A stretch of DNA of 64,000 bases from Siphonodentalium dalli (taxonomy: Eukaryota; Mollusca; Scaphopoda; Gadilida; Siphonodentaliidae), in contig CP136068.1 in NCBI GenBank assembly GCA_032622095.1, forward strand, positions 151,987,151 through 152,051,150, written 5' to 3'. Below are positions 58,690 through 64,000 of the stretch, piece by piece. The stretch's first letter is position 1. Every line of letters starts with the position of its first letter. The translations under genes and the position numbers were made by a program. The notes beneath the pieces were generated by a model. That model saw only the letters and a program-made list of their open reading frames with translations, did no database searches and was not told where the DNA came from.

Positions 58690-59017
58690 CAAATTAACTG
58701 CCAGGCAAGTGACAAGTCCTGAATTCTAGCCAAAACCAATGAAATGAAAGTCACTTGACTCTAGCCAATGAGAAAAAAGTCACTCGTCTCCAGCCAATGA
58801 GAATCAGCATAGGTGAGTTGTTATTCAGGGGAATTGTGTTCTGAACTTCAAATCATGCAACTGTGACTTGAGTGCATGTGTGTGTGAGACAGAAAATCAT
58901 TAACCTGGCTAATTATTGTAGTGAACTGTAGTAAACAAACTGACCAGTGACACCTGGTGACAAGGATTGTAGTAAACTGCAGTGAGCAAACTGACTGGTG
59001 ACACCTGGTGACAAGGC
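58690..59017 (+). repeat. Short tandem repeats
   Basis: AGTCACT.G.CTCTAGCCAATG iterates at 58720-58805. A ~51 bp tandem duplication lies at about 58917-59017 (TGTAGT(A/G)AACTG, then GTGACACCTGGTGACAAGG in both units). Confidence 0.7.
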
Positions 59018-60756
59018 GGGTCAGATTATGAAGTGGCATACACGCGTCAGTAAGCCCATCCTCGAAGATAAGCCCAGTCTGGGTTTTTAACCATGAACAA
59101 AACATGGGTGGTCCTCGTACAGTAGATAAGCCCACCCCCATTCCTGAGTATTTGGAAGGTGAATACAATCATAATATGTCCCTATCCTGTAGAATAGGAG
59201 AAGATACTCAAGCACATCTTTTATTATTTTTTCCAGTTGTTTTTCTTAAATTATAAAGATGTATAATAGTATTGTTGTGAATTATACGTACACATCTTAT
59301 TCTATTCTTTAATAGTTGTTGGATCATGAATCAAAGAGGTATCAATTTAATAAAATCAAAGGTGTCACTTATTGTTGACACCTCTATCAGAGTAAATTCA
59401 ATGGGATGTGGAGTAATGACTTTGTTTTTGTAGGATCCTTTGATAATGCAGAAGAGTGACCTGTCGTGTTTTTATAAGAATTAATAGCTTGATTAATAAG
59501 GCCAAAGAAAAAAGATACTATGTTTCCGTTTACTGTTTTTACCACTAATGCTCATAAATATTGATGATCTTTAGTGTGCAAAACACATGGTTTCTAACAT
59601 ATATCATTGTGAAAATTGACCACGAAGTGACAGCTGTCTGAGCCTGTCTCAAAAGCCCCAGGTGTGTGATGGGTTGTGGATTGATGGGCATACATTTTGC
59701 AATTTTAATTTCCTGAGTGGAACTCCTGCCTGCTTTATGTCTTGTTTGGGACTTATGGAACACTATGAACAGACATGGTGGGTGTGTATCTGTATATATA
59801 CATGTATAGAGGTTATCACCACATATGTTAGGGGTATAGCTACTGTTTCCAAAAACCAGGCATGCTCGGTGGGCGGGCTACCCCCAGACAATGGGATGTA
59901 GTCGTCACAATACAAGTACGGTATAATGGCCGTATTATTGGTAAAATTCTGATAAAAAGTTAGTGACATAAATTTCGTACCAATTAAGTTTATAGCCAAA
60001 TTTATGAAAATGTGGTATGTGAATAATAAAAAACATACTTAAGCATGAAGTAAGTTTGATTTTTTATCAATCTTAATGTATATTTCCAGTGTTGATCAAG
60101 TTAAAATACTTTCCCCACAGCACGGGTTGGCATTTTATGTCACTTTGGTTGAGGTAGTTCAATATTTCTGCAGCTGGATAAAAAATATCGAAATAAAATA
60201 AAAAATAAAAATTTCCCTACCTACCTACCCTAATTTTTTCGCTCTGTTACCGGAAACATACAATCTTTTTTTTTATGGCCTAATCATTATTGTAACTAAA
60301 TTAACTTGTGAACTCATCATACAGCCCTATTGTGTATACAAATTAATCCCAAAATGTACAACTTCATACAAAATTATTCCAAATGAAAAGAACTGTCTAT
60401 CACTGTTTTTGGTTATTATCATATGATTTTAAATTCTTTATAATATAAATAAAACACATTATAATTTGTATTCAATACAAAAATATATGGTATTGGTATA
60501 AAATATGATGGTAGGTTGCACCTGAAGGCCAACAGAAGTTTTGCACAGGGGGTTCCTCGTGAGTAAGCCCAGTACCCACTTTTTGAGCAAAAACGTGCAC
60601 GAGCCCCCGGGCTTACTGACGGGTGTATACGGGAGCATCTCGATCTGCCGACAGCTATTGTTTCCGGGGGTACCTGCACGAGGTGGCAACAAGAAAACCA
60701 TAGTCAGAAATGGTAACGCCACCAAGATCGTATTATTAGTCATAAATATAAATCAT
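59018..60756. other. Non-coding, no gene seen
   Basis: Several short frames on both strands without motifs. GTAAGCCC/GGGCTTAC motifs recur at 59050-59130 and 60560-60620, possibly relics of one repeat. No RNA gene. Confidence 0.45.
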
Positions 60757-61201
60757 AATATAAAATATATTGGTTACATGAATGGACCGCCTCAGAATTC
60801 CGTTAAGACAAGTAATTCTTCAAATTATTACAATGAACTACGGCTTATAAATTACTGCAGGTTTCTCATTCGCCACACCAGAATGCTTCTAAATGCGGAT
60901 CAAAGCTAAGAGTGCATGGCACATGCAGCCATTGTTCATAGACATTTTACAGATAGCGAGAATGATGCATGCTGGGAACGAAAGTATCCACAGCAAAGCC
61001 ATGTGCTTACGGAGGCATGCGTTTATTATAGGGGATTTATGGTGGGCCTATAAAACTAATTATAACTTTGTTATCTGTCATAGTTTATGCGTGAAATTTT
61101 AAACATATATACCATGGACATATACCCCTTCCAGAATGTTGAAAAACATTTTCAGTTGCTCATCGTATTTTTATAGACGAAATAGTCCAAAATTTCAGAA
61201 A

Positions 61202-61882
61202 ATTGCGCTAACTGCTCAATGTTTTAATGTGTTACAAAACGTCTGATAAAAATAGTTCTATCGGGAATATTCACACCATTTTTTTTTCAGAGAACAAAGA
61301 GTAAACATAGTCCTATCGGGATATCGTAAAGGAGATTAATTAAAACCCTCAGACTGCCGAAACTGACGACATTAAATTCGCTTTTTCGTGTCCCACGGAA
61401 ATGAAACGTGTCTGTCCATTGATCACGTTATTTATTTGACATAGTTTTTTTTTTCTGTTGTATTTGAACACTTGTTGCACGTGCAGGCTGCACGATCATA
61501 ATAACTTCAACCGATAAGCGCCGACTGATACCCGCGCAACAGTTTGTCTCAAATAAATTGTTATCAAAACGCAGGTTTATGGCCGCGGACATAAGCCGAT
61601 TAAGTGTAATGTAATTTATCCATGAACTTGACTGAAAAATTGTGATTCTATCACCATTAGCCACGAAAATGGGACCTCTAAACAGGCAAGTTTGATTTTC
61701 GGGGGACACAAACAAGCGAATTTATTGTCGGCAGTTTCGGCAGTCTGAGGGTTAATTAATCCCGAATAGGACTATGTTTACTCTATGCATGTTCTCTGAA
61801 AAAATTGTGTGAATATTCCAGATAGAACTCTTTTTATCAGACGCTGTGTAACACCTTAAAACATTGAGCAGTTATAGCGCAA
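61202..61882. repeat. Palindrome interrupted at its centre by a TTAA element
   Basis: Outer arms 61202-61341 and 61752-61882 share ACTGCTCAATGTTTTAA, CAGAGAACA...AGTAAACATAGTCCTAT and end at TTAATTAA. Without the insert the centre would be GGATTAA-TTAA-TTAATCC, a perfect palindrome. The left arm has 14 extra bases near the centre. Confidence 0.85.
61346..61751. mobile_element. TTAA-flanked 406 bp element, CCCTCAGACTGCCG termini
   Basis: TIR of about 45-50 bp: CCCTCAGACTGCCGAAACTG then CGACA.TAAATTCGCTT on both ends. Flanked by TTAATTAA on both sides (with AA extra on the left). No transposase. The minus-strand 95-aa frame (61428-61715) is antisense to the interior and has no domain. Confidence 0.88.
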
Positions 61883-62043
61883 ACCGAAATGTGTTGTCTT
61901 GCAAGATATCCCACCGCTTTAGCTAAATTTACCTTCCTACAATATCCATAAAGAGGATCATATATTATATACCCACGGTTTTAATTATAGAATATAAAAT
62001 ATATTGGTTTCGCGAATGACCAACTCAGAATTCCGTTAAAATA

Positions 62044-62522
62044 ACAATAACAACCAGCACCTATAACGAACCGTTTTACTGGACTTGGCCTACTGGTCGC
62101 GTAGTTCCGACTTTTAAATAAACGGAATTTCCAACTCTATAAATAAATAAAAGCCCCACAATGCATTCGCCCTGTACAATCACCCAGTGAATTATCGATC
62201 GACCATGCGATATAAAAAAAAACAAAAGCTAGAAACACCACACTACGGTGGCGTAATAATCCCTTACTTCAATCATTTGCCGCTTATAGTCTATTCCTCT
62301 TTTCTTTTGGTGTTTTAATGGATTGTCCTCTCTTTTTGTATGTTTTTAATGATTTGTCAATTTGGGAACTTGGGTTTTGGAACCTTTGGTGCTGATTCAA
62401 TGTTGATGTCAGGACATAATCTGTCATATTTTATTTATCTATTTATGCAAAATAATTAATAAAATACATACAAGGAGATAACAAACATATAACAAATACA
62501 CCACAATACTATAACAAAAAGC
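62044..62522. other. Non-coding, 3' side of the MULE remnant
   Basis: AT-rich. No gene. I looked for, and could not define, a terminal inverted repeat of the MULE element here. Confidence 0.4.
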
Positions 62523-63560
62523 TCAATGGCGAACTAATTTAGCGATTGAATCTAAGTATTCTACAATGTCGATCTCGTTTTCCCTGAATATTCTCTTGAA
62601 CGCCCGATATTTTCTTCTCTGTGGTTGAACTCTGCCGCCACCAGTCAATTGAAGTATCGTCGATTCTGTATAGGCTTGTTCTTTTTTAATGTGGTCGATC
62701 ATGACGAATATGTTTGGTTTTGAAGCTGCTATATAACCTTGAAGCTTTCTGTGCCACCCTTCGACGTGGTTTGTGGTCCGGGGGCCGGTTGTATTATCGT
62801 GATTCCACTGCACAGTCATAATCGGAAAACTTTGTCACGCGGTCGTCGATTTGGCGGTCTGTTGTTTCCATGTATTCTTCCCATTCTAACAGTACATTGA
62901 GCCAAGCATCGCTCAACTGGTCGACGGGGACGAATGGTAAGGCGATGGCACGTATGCACTGGCTGTAGTGAAACATGCACCCTTTGAGTTGCGTTGTTGG
63001 AAATATGTCTTTAATCGCGTTCTGTGCCGCTTTCTCGTAGTCTCGACAGGACTCCATACACAAGTGGCAACATCTTGTTGTCGACGAACGCATGTATCGT
63101 GTACATCTGATGGTAGAGATTCGGACTCTTGTCGAAGGTACCGTCGCAGAACCAGGTGTCGGCGTCTTGAAGAAATTGTAGATTGCTGGCTGTCGCGAAT
63201 ATCATGATGTCGTTGTCTCTTTCTGACGATAGCAGGAAAACTTCGCCGGTGGTTGTTGTTGCGTATCGTTCTGGTATTTGTATCTCGGTTCTCGCTTTTG
63301 GCAACTTTGGCTTCGTTATAAGAATTTGAAATAAGAAAATGCATGTGTCGTACCTGGTCAGAATCAACTAGATGGTTGTGTTGACTCATTGAAGAACTAA
63401 CTATCTCGTTCTTTGTTTTGATGGTGGCACCACAGCCATTCTTACAACACACCAAGTGGACATTCTCATATCGACGTGAAGTTGTTGAAAACGAGGTGTT
63501 TGTCTCCTCGACCGTTGGGGATGAAGAATACATTTACTTGAGAACTTGCCATGATGAAGA
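62523..63560 (-). pseudogene. FLYWCH/MULE-type transposase pseudogene
   Basis: Four minus-strand frames continue one protein: 63533 to ~63350 (LVCCKNGCGATIKT...QHNH, a FLYWCH-like C-x4-C...H-x-H finger), 63367 to ~63065 (WFCDGTFDKSPNLYHQMYTI, then PLVYG), 63093 to ~62820 (DYEKAAQNAIKDIFP, then GCMFHYSQCI) and 62819-62523 (GPRTTNHVEGWH, then KPNIFVMIDHIKKEQ). The MULE DDE residues are all visible: Asp of DGTF near 63145, Asp of DYEKA near 63042, Glu of VEGWH near 62762. Three frameshifts separate them. The first two Asp are only ~34 codons apart, where ~60 is usual, so ~25 codons are deleted. A second deletion is likely before the VEGWH block. The transposase is inactive. FLYWCH+MULE is the standard architecture of Mutator-like elements in many animals. 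Host gene origin is less likely given the decay. Confidence 0.85.
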
Positions 63561-64000
63561 TAGAACATTGAATATGCTCAACTTTGGAGAGACATGGGAT
63601 TTTTATAGCTCAATACGATGCAACAACAACATTGCAAACGGGAGCTGGGCAAACTGTTATTTAATTAATACAGACTATAGGCGCGACGCTCACACCTTGC
63701 CGGCGCTATTTTTGCAGGCTCGTCGGCAAAGTGAGAATAAGCGTGTATACAGTACCAGACAGTGCAAAATATATATATTAAAGATGGATTTTCTTTTCAT
63801 ATAATAATTTTGAAATATATATGTGGGTATAAAATAATAAATATGAATTGATCTGACCTCTGTCTTGATCTTGCATATACTAGTAATCAGCATATTAATG
63901 GTTTGTCATCATAAGGCATGACACCATGATTGCACAAGCTCTCCCTTTGGAATGCTGGGCACCTGCTGCTAATATGTTCCTCACACAATGCAACCAAGTA
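63561..64000. other. Non-coding, no feature seen
   Basis: AT-rich sequence upstream of the transposase remnant. The 128-aa plus-strand frame (63418-63804) is largely the antisense of the FLYWCH region and is not a gene. No terminal repeat recognised before the window ends. Confidence 0.45.

Larger units (their letters stand above)
60757..62043 (+). repeat. Direct repeat pair flanking the 61 kb palindrome
   Basis: AATATAAAATATATTGGTT, then GAATG and CTCAGAATTCCGTTAA, occur at about 60757-60811 and 61990-62043 in the same orientation, roughly 1.2 kb apart. They may bound a larger composite element or be chance relics of one family. Confidence 0.55.

Noticed and set aside
60541-60909. 122-aa plus-strand ORF
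   Set aside because: No motif. Its first third overlaps GTAAGCCC repeat-like sequence and the rest is AT-rich low-complexity translation.
63418-63804. 128-aa plus-strand ORF
   Set aside because: It overlaps the FLYWCH part of the minus-strand transposase remnant in antisense and has no motif of its own.
1-64000. Endogenous virus, LTR retrotransposon or intact LINE
   Set aside because: I found no reverse transcriptase, integrase or capsid-like motif in any frame and no paired long terminal repeats.

Overview
The window looks like a gene-poor, repeat-dominated stretch of an animal nuclear genome. It is AT-rich, has no dense coding, and contains long minisatellites, many foldback (MITE-like) elements, a 100-N scaffold gap, and debris of hAT and MULE transposons. 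Several dispersed repeats resemble ones I recall from bivalve genomes (monomers around 'GTTATGGCCC', a GACG-rich tail ending in 'CAGGTGAGCTAAAA', and the 'CCCCCGAAA...TTCGGGGG' head). A mollusc, most likely a bivalve, is my best guess, but this rests on memory and not on a search. I see no intact host gene, rRNA or convincing tRNA.

Layout. 1-13.0 kb: dispersed repeats, a ~0.7 kb family (here R1) in two main copies and one fragment, one copy carrying two nested MITEs; two ~490 bp TTAA-flanked elements (8.6 and 12.0 kb); a fresh 485 bp tandem duplication (9.7-10.7 kb). 13.3-19.2 kb: a 50-bp minisatellite of about 118 units running into a 100-N gap. 20-26.8 kb: hairpin elements, arrays of ~150 bp and ~165 bp monomers, and two different TTAA elements abutting on one shared TTAA. 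27-34 kb: a 165 bp perfect hairpin, a decayed copy of the 485 bp repeat, and an array of ~145 bp monomers. 34.2-35.7 kb: a 25-bp minisatellite of about 59 units. 35.7-42.8 kb: a ~7.1 kb palindrome with ~3 kb arms around a ~50-bp minisatellite. 46.4-52.3 kb: a second, older inverted duplication whose spacer holds a nonautonomous hAT element with perfect 8-bp target duplications and a small BED-finger ORF. 52-62 kb: further foldbacks, including two TTAA elements at the exact centres of older palindromes, and a 1.76 kb TIR element. 62.5-63.6 kb (minus): a frameshifted FLYWCH/MULE transposase pseudogene.

Two transposon classes dominate. One family has TA target duplications (CAGTAATGC termini, mariner-like target). 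At least six terminal types have TTAA duplications (piggyBac-like target). Three of the TTAA types share one ~67 bp hairpin module whose stem varies by compensatory base pairs. Duplicated segments act as paralogous empty sites, so several insertions can be polarised from this sequence alone. The strongest leads are the shared covarying hairpin module, the palindrome with reciprocal arm-private insertions, and insertion at palindrome centres.
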